Positions 12,001 through 22,960 of a stretch of 64,000 bases of DNA are shown piece after piece. The position numbers and the translations under genes are program-made. Origin of the DNA: Stenotrophomonas sp. NA06056 (GTDB taxonomy: Bacteria; Pseudomonadota; Gammaproteobacteria; Xanthomonadales; Xanthomonadaceae). How positions within the stretch are numbered: the first letter of the stretch is position 1; the number at the start of each line of letters is the position of its first letter. The notes beneath the pieces were generated by a model. The model worked only from the letters and a program-made list of their open reading frames with translations. It was not told where the DNA came from and searched no databases. The stretch is taken from NCBI RefSeq assembly GCF_013364355.1, contig NZ_CP054931.1, forward strand, positions 2,976,001 to 3,040,000, written 5' to 3'.

Positions 12001-14436
12001 GCGAACCGCGTCGATGCGCAGGCCTGCATTGCCAAGCACCTGCCCACCCTGGTTGTCGAAGGTTCCGCGAACATCCAGCACCAGCTCGGAATTGCCCAGC
12101 GAGACAACCTGGCCACCGGCATTGCGCAGGCCATCGGCCTGGATCTGCACGCTCTGGGCGGAGGTGGTGCCGCCACTCACATCCAGCTGGCCACCGGTCA
12201 GCGACAGGTCTCCGTTGCTGAGCAGGCGGCCTTCGCTGCCACGCAGGGTATCGGCATGCACGCGCAGCGCGCCGTTGCCAGCCTGCTGCAGCAGACCCTT
12301 GCTGTTGTCCAGCGTGGTCGCTGTCAGTTTCAGATCACCATTGCCGGCCACGCTGCCACCGGCACTGTTGTCCAGCGTGCCGGCGCGCAGCGTGCTGCCC
12401 TGGTTGCCCAACGACAGCAGGTTACCGCCGCGGTTGTCCAGCGTACCGGCGACGATCTGGAACTGCGCTGCGGCAAGCGTGCCATTGCGCAGGTCTGCGT
12501 TGCCCACCGACCAGTCCAGGCGACCGAGCGTGCTCAAGCGACCACCGGCACCGGTCCAGTCATCGGTGGTCAGCAGCAGGCCGCCGTCACCGGCATGCTC
12601 GATGCGGCCACCCGCATTGGAGACCCGACCTGCACCGAGGGTCAGGCGCTCGGCATTGCTGGCCAGCAGGCCACCGTCGTTGTTGAGCGTGCCATGCACC
12701 GTCCAGGCCGATGCTGCACTGCCGGCATGGCGCAGCTCGCCTGCGCGATTGTCCAACGACTGTGCCTCCAGCTGCAGCGCACCGGCCACACTCAGCGCAC
12801 CCTTCTGGTTGGACAGCGCGCCCACCTGCATCGCGGCGTCACCGTGCACCTGCAACGTGCCGCCGTCGTTGTTCAGATCGCCCGCGGCCTGAAGCGAGGC
12901 CACACCAAGGCGTCCTCCGCTGTTGTCCAGACCATTGCCGGCAACCAGCGAAACACGACCGCCGCTGCTGACGCTGCCGGCGTCATTGTCGAGAAGGCCG
13001 GCGATGTCCAGCACACCCGCGGCCAACGGAGCCACCGGCGTACCGCCCCCCGTGCCGGTACCCGGGGTACCCGTACCGGGCGTGCCGGTTCCGGGCGTTC
13101 CAGTACCTGGCGTTCCGCCGCTTCCCGGGGAGGTGCCGCTGCCAGGGGTACCGCCGGTACCTCCTGACGCCACCGCATCCAGCGCACCGATCAGGCCGTC
13201 GCTGCGATTGCTCACGCTGCCCGCGTTGACGTTGAAGGCCTGCACGCCGGTCTGCTCGATGGCACCATCACGGTTGCGGAGGGCCTGCGCCTGCAGCTGC
13301 AGACGCTGTGCATTGAGCTTGCCGCCACTGTTGTCCAGCGTGCCACCGGAGGTGATTGCAGCCTCGCGCGCGGCGGCTATCGTGCCGCTGTTGGCCAGAT
13401 CGCCGCTCGCCTGCACGCGCACGTTCTGCAGCGACTGCAGCGCGCCGGTGTTCTCCAGCCGGCCATCCACCGTGACCACCAGTTCGCCGGCCTGTGCACC
13501 GATGCTGCCGGCGTTGCGCACGCCGACGCCGTGTTCATTGCCCACCAGCCAGATCTTGTTGGCGAACATGCCACCGAGCGCGCCCACGTCCAGCGCGAAG
13601 GTCGGCGCCTCGCCACTGGCGGCCGTGGCGGTCACCTGACTGTGGTCGGCACTGACCACGTTGTTGCCGAGCGATGCCTGCAGCTGGTTGGCCCAGATGC
13701 CGGCGTTGACCTTCAACGACCGGGTGATCAGGTCGGTGTAGTCGGCGCGGCTGGTATCCAGGCCATCGCCGTTGACCTCGATCGCTCCGCCACTGACCCG
13801 ATAACCTTCCAGTGCACCGGCACCGGTGAACATCGGCGTGCCGGTGGTGAGCGTGACACGGCTGGCATTGAGGAAGCCGCCGCCGTTGACCTGGATGCCG
13901 GCCGGATTGGCAATGATCACCTCGGCGCGCTGTCCGGCCACTTCCACGTAGCCATTGAGTCGGCTGGCCGGGCCATTGACCTCATTGAGGATGACCCGTG
14001 CGCTGCCGGTGGCCAGCCACGGATTGCCCTGCACCCAACCGCCCAGCTGCGTCTGCGCCTGGCCACGCGCGTTGTTGAGGATCACGCCCTCGCGGCCGAC
14101 ATCGAACTGCGAATAGCGGTTGCGTGAGACACCACCAGCCGAAGGCGTGGTGATGTTGACCATCGGCACACCGTTCGGTGCGGTCACCACGGTGGGGCGC
14201 TCACGACCCGGCGCATTCGGATCGGACACGATGTGGCCGGCCGACTGTGCCTGCACCAAGGGCACCAGGCTCACCCATCCCAATGCGCACATCAGCGCGA
14301 AGCCCAAGGGCGACAACGCGGCGCTCTGCCGGCCAGCGATCTGGCCGACCAGGCCACCGCCGCCCTTCACCAGTTCCGAAGCGACCTGCCACACGCGCAG
14401 CGCGCGGTTGAAAACCAGGCGATAGATGCTGTTCAT
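3001..14436 (-). CDS. cdiA: Giant two-partner-secretion exoprotein, CdiA / filamentous haemagglutinin type
   Basis: This 3811-residue secreted protein is predicted to extend from the cell as a beta-helix filament and deliver its C-terminal tip into neighbouring bacteria. ATG at 14436 has AAGGA 8 bases upstream. Residues 1-64 are an ESPR-type extended signal peptide (MNSIYRLVFNRALRVWQ, then a hydrophobic core ending VQAQ). Residues about 65-340 form the TPS secretion domain (NPAGIQVNGGGFLN motif). A PGTGT-repeat linker lies at about 423-469. Dozens of roughly 20-residue LDNxxG repeats follow. About 1850-2030 is a non-repetitive block with a CTTNC pair. About 2500-3200 holds FHA-2-like repeats. 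A pretoxin region precedes a tip of about 150 residues. That tip carries PGGLHEWCMVCRA and GSGTFHNELG, suggesting a metal-dependent nuclease-like toxin, but the activity is not established. I see no VENN motif before the tip. Transporter and immunity genes flank it. Confidence 0.92.
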   Translation of the reverse strand: MNSIYRLVFNRALRVWQVASELVKGGGGLVGQIAGRQSAALSPLGFALMCALGWVSLVPLVQAQSAGHIVSDPNAPGRERPTVVTAPNGVPMVNITTPSAGGVSRNRYSQFDVGREGVILNNARGQAQTQLGGWVQGNPWLATGSARVILNEVNGPASRLNGYVEVAGQRAEVIIANPAGIQVNGGGFLNASRVTLTTGTPMFTGAGALEGYRVSGGAIEVNGDGLDTSRADYTDLITRSLKVNAGIWANQLQASLGNNVVSADHSQVTATAASGEAPTFALDVGALGGMFANKIWLVGNEHGVGVRNAGSIGAQAGELVVTVDGRLENTGALQSLQNVRVQASGDLANSGTIAAAREAAITSGGTLDNSGGKLNAQRLQLQAQALRNRDGAIEQTGVQAFNVNAGSVSNRSDGLIGALDAVASGGTGGTPGSGTSPGSGGTPGTGTPGTGTPGTGTPGTGTGGGTPVAPLAAGVLDIAGLLDNDAGSVSSGGRVSLVAGNGLDNSGGRLGVASLQAAGDLNNDGGTLQVHGDAAMQVGALSNQKGALSVAGALQLEAQSLDNRAGELRHAGSAASAWTVHGTLNNDGGLLASNAERLTLGAGRVSNAGGRIEHAGDGGLLLTTDDWTGAGGRLSTLGRLDWSVGNADLRNGTLAAAQFQIVAGTLDNRGGNLLSLGNQGSTLRAGTLDNSAGGSVAGNGDLKLTATTLDNSKGLLQQAGNGALRVHADTLRGSEGRLLSNGDLSLTGGQLDVSGGTTSAQSVQIQADGLRNAGGQVVSLGNSELVLDVRGTFDNQGGQVLGNAGLRIDAVRIDNQKGMLQSAGTQGTTLSVRDDLDNSAGTVSGNGQMQLQVGSLVNQGGKVLAAGNGLLQVQARELLDNSNGGRLAGTGDVLLQAARLDNRSGAIEHAGSGTLQIRADALQGAAGRILSQSSLTLEGGELVLGAGSTTQAERIAINAERLDNAGGNLSATGSDVLKVHVAQTVDNSGGTIAGNGALDVQAGELLNRKGTLSAAGMADSTLQVTGTLDNHEGTLASNANRLTLTAARVDNTAGVIRQAGNQGLDITTARLDGSKGTLVSAAMLTLQADEVDHRGATLGADRFHLEAETLDNAGGRIIASGEGASRINATTLGNAGGTLASNGDLMLQAQTLDNSAGKIQHAGSGQLQVLAQTLLGTGGSVLSNGTFVLEGKTLDLSKATTSARRIDITADSLTTAGGALTATGEETLRLRVQGLLDNRGGSLASNGVLDVSAQQLINAQGTLQGAGSGSSTLAIGQALDNQTGRILLAGAGTITAASVDNRGGTVHAGGSELVLGVDGRLDNGSQGLLSSAGAMTLDAASLDNRHGTVVAGKDLLLTTVAGVDNSDGAMQAGELLQLQANGLDNQRGTLLGGQLTVDTRGHRLDNRVGTLGTQKGALTVHSGALDNQGGRIQSATDLRIDTAGQAIDNRNTASSGGLLAAGTLQLDAGALDNRGGTLSAQGDARLLLASADNSAGGTLASAAGLSLQAATLANGAGRVQAGRNLDMTLSGHLDNTAGAIAAGQLLTLTAASVDNRTTRGGDGTRGLQAGQLQFATQWLDNSQGQMVTDGGARLQVNGQLQNNGGVITTGGNLDSSADSIANSGGLLRADGSQTLVARALSEDGQVHAQRDLSLTLQQGLSNRGEWVANGTLALHLSGDLDNQGVLRGGNLDLNAQNINNAADGEISSEGITHLNARGQLTNRGLIDGKVTHLEADVLDNLGTGRIYGDHVAISAGVLKNHAEEANGATRVGTVAARERLDLGVRELQNTGKGLIYSGGDAAIGGVLGADRVAAGTAGRIDNIGSIIDVSGNLTIDAGVINNIRENVVITQSTTVKAPVRMDRPAWWRNGKNGTENIRSTSHYSAHEVYYLNPADILEDTPHITPDGFTVHRAVVRLTAQTSAYFFGRGGLYAGLGERSRLNVQDGTVVMYYVGRQDNQINPDQVASGADDPFTELSGLHPDAPPFRYVDDKLTYSNAYGTCTTNCVQLWTYKDYAPDQHLTNPRGSGGNNVSSNEQYRIATQTVTEDVLGPGVGADAVIRSGGAMRLRTDDLRNHYGSIAAGGNLDIVGLSGAAKVENLAATLYRTHAFNNVGHTFSGDLVTWSNPAISEVTGKIGGSITSGGTLTIDVGDLSNLNQGRNAPNVQDGAAMANLNVQGPKTLPDGPGHDGAQGPGHTGGTGAERALAQAADAAGAQQGGTVGGVAGNGAASGPRVVAAAGGSPDRIAMGAPDTRAPTASLFNVNRNGGNYLVETDPRFTDHKTWLSSDHLLGQMGYSPDAVQKRLGDGYYEQKLVREQIGELTGRRFLDGYASDEAQYRALLEAGATVASEWGLRPGVALTEAQMAQLTSDIVWLVEQTVTLADGSTTTALVPQVYLRLRPGDLDGHGALLAGANVDIKLANGLVNTGDIAGRKLVTIDAGNIEHLGGSISGQYVGLSSDKDIRIAGASVTATDALSVQAAGNVTVASTVETQRGGGTYQYETNRIDRVAGLYVTNPSGDGMLSVVAGGDISLQAAQIRNAGKDGSTQLAAGGNLDLGAQTLSRSTDSTFDNRNHTRTSQTTHAVTSIEGAGDVVLVAGKDINLAATQVKAGGDMALQAGGDINSHALVDSESRDFAGAGKRSSLQTRQSDETVRGSQLQAGGDIALSAGRDVTLIAASARSDKGTIIIGAERDVNLLGAKESHAWERDAQSKKRGLTSSTRTATHDATQDVLAVGTTLSAEKVTVGSGRDILAEGAKVAATGDVVMAAKGSLSIVAAESTHSEQHSSDRKKSGLLSGMNGSVGVTFGSRSSGNSTSLTETVAEGSLIGSALGSVTLSAGETLHLGGSDVLSRTGTTMLGKDVLIDAAEQQTRYTDNSYFRQSGLNVALGGASVDTVQSARAVYATAKRAGDVEDDRLKALYAYKAAQGAIAVAEAAGQQSGNGEGGAGLNVRVTVGSQRSRSESVMEQTTHRGSLLKSDGDVVVAATGGDLTIVGSQVSGRNVDLAAVNDLIIRSSEDRYSQESRNQSLGGEVGVAISGSSGGGAAIGVYVGANAARGKADGEGTLHNESVIQAGDRLTFTSGGNTTLQGAQLLADQVVGRVAGDLTLRSEQDTDRYKTEQLAAKGEATIGYGFEGSASGSASMIDSDYRSVREQTGIAAGSGGFQLQVGGNTHLAGAVIASTGDPSKNLLATGSLTVEELKNRAEFLSASVSGGTSGGGNPSDGLSFDPSLAPGLPTGDSKSSTTRSGLAEGTVEIRNGDLSALEGVQRGVTGLDGANGFSPIFDEKKVQERQELTQMLGQIGFLAAGNLAERKRAQASADLEIARANGDAESEADALRRIDQWGEGGRNKVLLHGLTGAAVAALSGGDLSNAATGAAGSELAKGAMIRFLTGQGLNPDSGEFNSLIEIASAALGGVIGGSDGATTALLGDRFNRQLHPDEVVWINTHAAAFAKQEGISEAEAIRRLTVEGAARVDAKINNIVGNENVDAAATAFLSTMGGKYGFGATEAEYNNFSLYGKELLKNDSLYRQVFNSLLGSGVHRDDLNLPYFGLNSLRATMVRGRDGQMMLENFSGDVGAAGSLIASVSRGDGNGAAITAATFLIPIRMPGAKIVGEVGVEIAGSATREAGRRSNEILKSVETATADTVLKRGGAASEVPARSLDQLLPDGKVPSVRNGEFNRWFDELSSKELEVLWENKGTRDAIEARIRQPGGLHEWCMVCRAPDFKGWGVSMDEIKRFRTKTKDLKWTNPADGKPGGHGGHGSGTFHNELGRIIDESKSLEEFNSGIIILRDRWKIDPALLPPLPKS

Positions 14437-14457
14437 TTCACGAATCCTTGTGCCAGA

Positions 14458-16188
14458 TCAGTAACGCCACGCCAGGCTGAAACCGAAGGTGGTGTAGTCG
14501 GTAGGGAAGTTGGCCGGTTTGTGCAGGGCCGAGCCCACGAAGCCATCCCAGGAAAGCTGCTGCCAGCCGCCGCGCAGGCCCAGCGCCATGCCAGCCAGAT
14601 CGCGTCCGGATTGCCATTGCGCCGATGGCCCGCCGATGCGGCCGTAGTCGGCGGCGACATAGAACTCCTGCCCGCCGCCGATGCCCAGCGACAGGTCGTT
14701 GCGCAGCGACCAGCCGCGCTCACCGCTGAGCGAGCTTTCGCCGTCGAAACCGCGCACCGTGTAGCGGCCACCAATCGCAAAGCGATCCTGTGGCGACAAT
14801 GGCGTGCGGTTCCACTGCGCCCGCCAGGCGGCGGTGTAGCGCAGGCGCTGCTTGCCCATCTGGACTGGCACGCTGAACTGCGCGTCAGCGGTGATCACCT
14901 TCATCCGCGACGTGCCTTCCAACGGCAAGGTCGGATCCCACGCCTGCGCCATCTCTTCCGGCGAACGCAGTGCATGGAAGGCACCGGTACCGCGCCGATA
15001 GGCCACGGTGGCGTCGAGCGTGGCATTGCCGATGAACTGCTTGTGGGTCAAGCCGAGTTCCCAGCCGGAGGTGCGACGGCGCTGCACTTCAATTTCGGTA
15101 TCGTCGATGTAGTTCTTCGACGTGCGCTGCCAACCGCGACCGTAGATGCCCAGCTTGGTCCTGGCGTTGCGCAGCAGCAGGCGATCCACCCGTGCCTCGG
15201 CGTTGCCGCTGCGGCCGCTGTAGTCATAGCTTTCGTAAGCGCCGACCACGTTCTGGCTGTAGTCGTAGGCACTGGCCGTGGCGCCGAACAGCCAGTAGCC
15301 GTAAGGCACGTCGTAGTGCGCGGTCCAGCTGTTGGTGTCCTTGCCTTTGCCATTGAACACGCCGCGCCCGGTGCTGACGTAGAACAACTCGTTCAGGCCC
15401 AGCGGGTTGTCCAACGACAGCGTGGCATTGGCCTGCAGTTTGCCGGTGCCCTGGCTGCCGGCATCGTCAAGGGTCACGCTGGCCCGCACCGGCGAGCGCT
15501 GCTTCCAGTCGATCTGCAGGTCGCTCTGCCCGGGCGCGGCACCTTCGCCATCGGCGGGTGCGATCTTGATGTCCGCGCTGACGGTGGGCACGCGCTGCAG
15601 GTTTTCCAGGCCCTGCTCGATGTCACGCAGGTTCAGCAGTCCACCGCTGCGGACCGGCAGCGCGTTGGCGATGGTCGGATGCCGCGCGTCCGCCTCGGAA
15701 AACACCGCCTCGCGGAATCGCCCCGGTACCACCGACAGCGTCAGCGTGCCGGTGTTCAGATCCTGCGGTGCCGACAGCACCCGGGTGGTGACATAGCCGC
15801 GCGCGATGATCGCGTTCTGCACGCGCTTCATCACTACGTTGATGCCTTCAGTGCCCAGGCAGCGACCGCTGGCGGGATCTTCGCGCGGATCGGCTGCGGC
15901 CAACGCCCACTGGAAGCGCTTGGCGGCCTCGCCCTCCAACACGATGCGATCGATATGCACACAGGGCTGCTCCTGCGTCGGCAGACGCTCAGCCTGTTCA
16001 CCCTGGCCGCTCTCGAGGCGCACATCGGGCCGGCTTTCCTGCTGTTCGCGCAGTACGCGCTCGCGTTCCTGCTGGCGCAACAGTTCCTGCGCGCCGGGGT
16101 CACCCACCTGCTGGGCAGCAACACTGAAGGCCATGCCCAGAAGCACCAACCCTCCACCACCGCGGCGCACACAGCGCGCAGACTTCAT
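14458..16188 (-). CDS. cdiB: TpsB/CdiB outer-membrane transporter (ShlB/FhaC family)
   Basis: This outer-membrane pore recognises the TPS domain of its partner exoprotein and exports it. The likely start is ATG at 16188, giving a 576-residue protein with signal peptide MKSARCVRRGGGG plus a hydrophobic stretch ending in VAAQ. An upstream in-frame ATG at 16263 would add 25 residues that spoil the signal peptide. The mature N-terminus is a Gln/Glu/Arg-rich helix (LLRQQERERV). POTRA-like modules follow (IDRIVLEG; VVPGRFREAVFSE), then a 16-strand-type barrel ending SLAWRY with the usual terminal aromatic. It sits 21 bases upstream of cdiA on the same strand, the standard cdiBAI order. The AGG abutting the chosen ATG is a poor ribosome site, so the start is only moderately sure. 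Confidence 0.9.
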   Translation of the reverse strand: MKSARCVRRGGGGLVLLGMAFSVAAQQVGDPGAQELLRQQERERVLREQQESRPDVRLESGQGEQAERLPTQEQPCVHIDRIVLEGEAAKRFQWALAAADPREDPASGRCLGTEGINVVMKRVQNAIIARGYVTTRVLSAPQDLNTGTLTLSVVPGRFREAVFSEADARHPTIANALPVRSGGLLNLRDIEQGLENLQRVPTVSADIKIAPADGEGAAPGQSDLQIDWKQRSPVRASVTLDDAGSQGTGKLQANATLSLDNPLGLNELFYVSTGRGVFNGKGKDTNSWTAHYDVPYGYWLFGATASAYDYSQNVVGAYESYDYSGRSGNAEARVDRLLLRNARTKLGIYGRGWQRTSKNYIDDTEIEVQRRRTSGWELGLTHKQFIGNATLDATVAYRRGTGAFHALRSPEEMAQAWDPTLPLEGTSRMKVITADAQFSVPVQMGKQRLRYTAAWRAQWNRTPLSPQDRFAIGGRYTVRGFDGESSLSGERGWSLRNDLSLGIGGGQEFYVAADYGRIGGPSAQWQSGRDLAGMALGLRGGWQQLSWDGFVGSALHKPANFPTDYTTFGFSLAWRY

Positions 16189-16503
16189 CCTTGCTCGCAC
16201 AATCAATTCCAGGTATTGATGCCACGCGTCAGCGGCCCTGCTCCGGCAAGGGAGAAGGGCCAACCCGATGGCTTGAATCGAGGTTCGCCGGGGACATGTA
16301 ACGGCATGCCACCGCGCCCGACGCGAAGTGACGCATAGGCTATCGGCTGCCCGGAGGACTTCTTTAGGGAAAACTTCAAATGCCCGGAACTACGGGAAAG
16401 CACACCGCAGACTGGGATCCAGAGTATGCGTGGACGCGCGCCACGTCGCAAAGCAACTGCGTTCAGCACAACACCTTCCGACAGGCCACGCTACAGTCGG
16501 CGC

Positions 16504-16896
16504 ATGACCGTATTCCTGCAGATCGAAGGCACAACCATCGTTGACGTACCCAGTCTCTATTCGGAGATCAACCGGGTGTTCATGGCCGGCGAAGACTGGC
16601 AGCTCGGGCCCAGCCTCGATGCGCTGGATGATCTGCTGTACGGCGCTTACGGCACGTTGGCCGGACACGAAACCGCCACGGTGGTATGGCGCGATATCGA
16701 ACACAGCCGTGCGGCACTGGGACTGGAGACCACACGTGCGTGGCTGGAAGACAAGCTCCGGCAACCGGATATGTTCAACGTCGAAACCATCGGCCGCCAG
16801 TTGGTTGACCTGCAACGCGGCGATGGGCCGACCTATTTCCAGATCGTGATGGATATCTTCGCAAGCCACCCGAACATTGTGCTGGTGCCGGCCTGA
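16504..16896 (+). CDS. Barstar-family protein (ribonuclease-inhibitor fold)
   Basis: A 130-residue cytoplasmic protein that reads like an elongated barstar. It has an N-terminal beta strand with IEGTTIVDVPSLYSEINR, then SLDALDDLLYG (compare the barstar NLDALWDCLTG helix), VVWRDIEHSR (compare LEWRQFEQSK), and a C-terminal ASHPNIVLVP strand. Classical barstar is about 90 residues and blocks the RNase barnase. This one has an insertion before the last helix. ATG at 16504 is preferred over an in-frame ATG at 16426 because the extra residues are Arg/Pro-rich and non-conserved in character. It diverges from cdiB, and no barnase-like gene is adjacent. Its target is unknown. Confidence 0.72.
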   Translation: MTVFLQIEGTTIVDVPSLYSEINRVFMAGEDWQLGPSLDALDDLLYGAYGTLAGHETATVVWRDIEHSRAALGLETTRAWLEDKLRQPDMFNVETIGRQLVDLQRGDGPTYFQIVMDIFASHPNIVLVPA

Positions 16897-17102
16897 GGTC
16901 GGCGTGGGCGGCGATGCGCGCAACCTGTCCAGCGCGCCGCCGCCGTGACCAGGTGCCGTGCCTGCCACGGCGCCTGTTCGGATGGGTCGCCCCCCTGACA
17001 ATCGAGGCACCCCGGGCCCCTACCCGTTACCATGGACAGCCCTGTACCCGCTCCGCCCCGCTGCCCTCCGGCGCGCGCGGACGCCCCTGATCCACGAGTC
17101 CC

Positions 17103-19694
<2,592 letters not shown>

Positions 19695-19700
19695 TCCCGG

Positions 19701-19752
19701 CCGCCGGGCCTGGCCCGGCGCTACCGTCGTAGAGCCGAGCCCACGCTCGGCT
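19701..19752. repeat. SMAG repeat dimer (tail-to-tail) after mutS
   Basis: Two stem-loops face each other. 19701-19724 (minus strand) is GTAGCGCCGGGCC-type, and 19729-19752 (plus) is GTAG followed by AGCCGAG-CCCACG-CTCGGCT. The GTAG head next to a GC-rich hairpin is the signature of S. maltophilia GTAG (SMAG) elements. It lies just past the mutS stop and could terminate or stabilise its mRNA. Confidence 0.85.
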
Positions 19753-19822
19753 GTCTTCGCATTGCTGTCGTGTACACGGCGTTATGCTCGGGCGGTTCGT
19801 CCTTCACAGACCGGAGACCGCC

Positions 19823-20437
19823 ATGAACACCGAATCCCTCGCTGCATCCCTCTTCCAGCAGCTGCAGCAGGGCCAGGGCCTGCAGCAGGTGTCGCAGCAG
19901 CTCGGCCTGGACAGCAGCCAGGCCACCCAGGCCGTCGGCAGCGCCCTGCCCCTGCTGCTTGGCGCGATGGGCCAGAACGCCAGTGAGCCGCAGGGTGCAC
20001 AGTCCCTGCTCAATGCCCTGCAGCGCGACCACCTCGGCTCGGCCGGCGGCGGCGGCGGTTTCGACCTCGGCAGCATCCTCGGCGCGGTGATGGGCGGTGG
20101 CGGCGGCAACGCCACCAATGGTGCCGGCATCCTCGGTCATGTGTTCGGCGGGCAGACCTCGCAGGCGGCCGAAGCGCTGGGCCAGAAGACCGGCCTGGAC
20201 AGCGGCAAGTCCAGTCAGCTGCTGGCGATCCTCGCCCCCATCGTCATGTCGTTCCTGGCCCAGCGGTTTGCCCAGAGCGGCAACGCCGGCCAGCTCAGCC
20301 AGGCCTTGGGCCAGGAAGCACAGCAATCCGGCGGCGGCATCGGCAGCCTGCTCGGTGGTGCGCTCGACCAGGACGGTGATGGCCAGTTCGGCGCCAGCGA
20401 TCTGCTCAAGCTCGGCGCGGGCCTGCTCAAGCGCTGA
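19823..20437 (+). CDS. DUF937 (YidB-like) protein
   Basis: A 204-residue protein of low complexity, very rich in Gln, Gly, Leu and Ala. Helical N-terminal text (SLFQQLQQGQGLQQVSQQL) leads to SALPLLLGAMGQNA and a glycine-rich middle, ending with an Asp-rich stretch (DQDGDGQFGASDLLK) typical of DUF937 proteins. ATG 19823 has GGAG at 19812-19815; an upstream in-frame start at 19784 adds residues without that character. There is no signal peptide. The cellular function is unknown; YidB-type proteins are linked only loosely to the envelope. It is a single gene between mutS and katG. Confidence 0.8.
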   Translation: MNTESLAASLFQQLQQGQGLQQVSQQLGLDSSQATQAVGSALPLLLGAMGQNASEPQGAQSLLNALQRDHLGSAGGGGGFDLGSILGAVMGGGGGNATNGAGILGHVFGGQTSQAAEALGQKTGLDSGKSSQLLAILAPIVMSFLAQRFAQSGNAGQLSQALGQEAQQSGGGIGSLLGGALDQDGDGQFGASDLLKLGAGLLKR

Positions 20438-20464
20438 TCGCGCACAACGATCCAAGTACTGCCG

Positions 20465-20533
20465 ACCATAGGCAGTCACTATCGCATCGGTTGAATCAAT
20501 CGAATTTACCCATTGTTAGGCGATGCCTATGGT
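20465..20533 (+). promoter_or_regulatory. OxyR-type operator and flanking inverted repeat upstream of katG
   Basis: ATAG (20468-20471), CTAT (20479-20482), GTTG (20490-20493) and CGAA (20501-20504) are each separated by exactly 7 bases, the ATAG-N7-CTAT-N7-ATAG-N7-CTAT spacing of an OxyR tetramer site; the first two quarters are perfect. In addition ACCATAGGCA (20465-20474) and TGCCTATGGT (20524-20533) form a perfect 10-bp inverted repeat about 50 bases apart. Given the catalase gene downstream, peroxide control by OxyR is the natural reading. The regulator gene is not in this window. Confidence 0.72.
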
Positions 20534-20575
20534 GGGTAAGCGATCTGATTCCCTCATTCGCCAGTCCACAGGTAG

Positions 20576-22822
<2,247 letters not shown>

Positions 22823-22831
22823 CGCGCCCAG

Positions 22832-22940
22832 GTAGGTGCCGACCTTGGTCGGCACCCGGAACAACGCCCACCAAGGTGGGCGACTACCAGAGCGATCCCA
22901 CAGCGGCCATGACCCGGTAGATGCCAACCTTGATTGGCAT
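22832..22940. repeat. Three SMAG elements between katG and the GH5 gene
   Basis: Stem-loops at 22832-22856 (plus; GTAGGTGCCGACC...GGTCGGCACC), 22866-22887 (minus; GCCCACC-AA-GGTGGGC then GACTAC) and 22917-22940 (plus; GTAGATGCCAACC...GGCAT). They lie between two convergent genes and could serve both as a transcript end. The second and third, with the bases between them, recur almost unchanged at 24229-24293. Confidence 0.85.
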
Positions 22941-22960
22941 GCAGCGCAGCCGCGGCGGCT

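Noticed and set aside
7102..13167. 2021-codon plus-strand open frame
   Set aside because: Antisense to cdiA; its text is low-complexity with no domain, and it follows from repetitive GC3-biased coding on the other strand.
14233..16338. 701-codon plus-strand frame across cdiB
   Set aside because: Antisense shadow; the minus strand encodes a clear POTRA/barrel protein.
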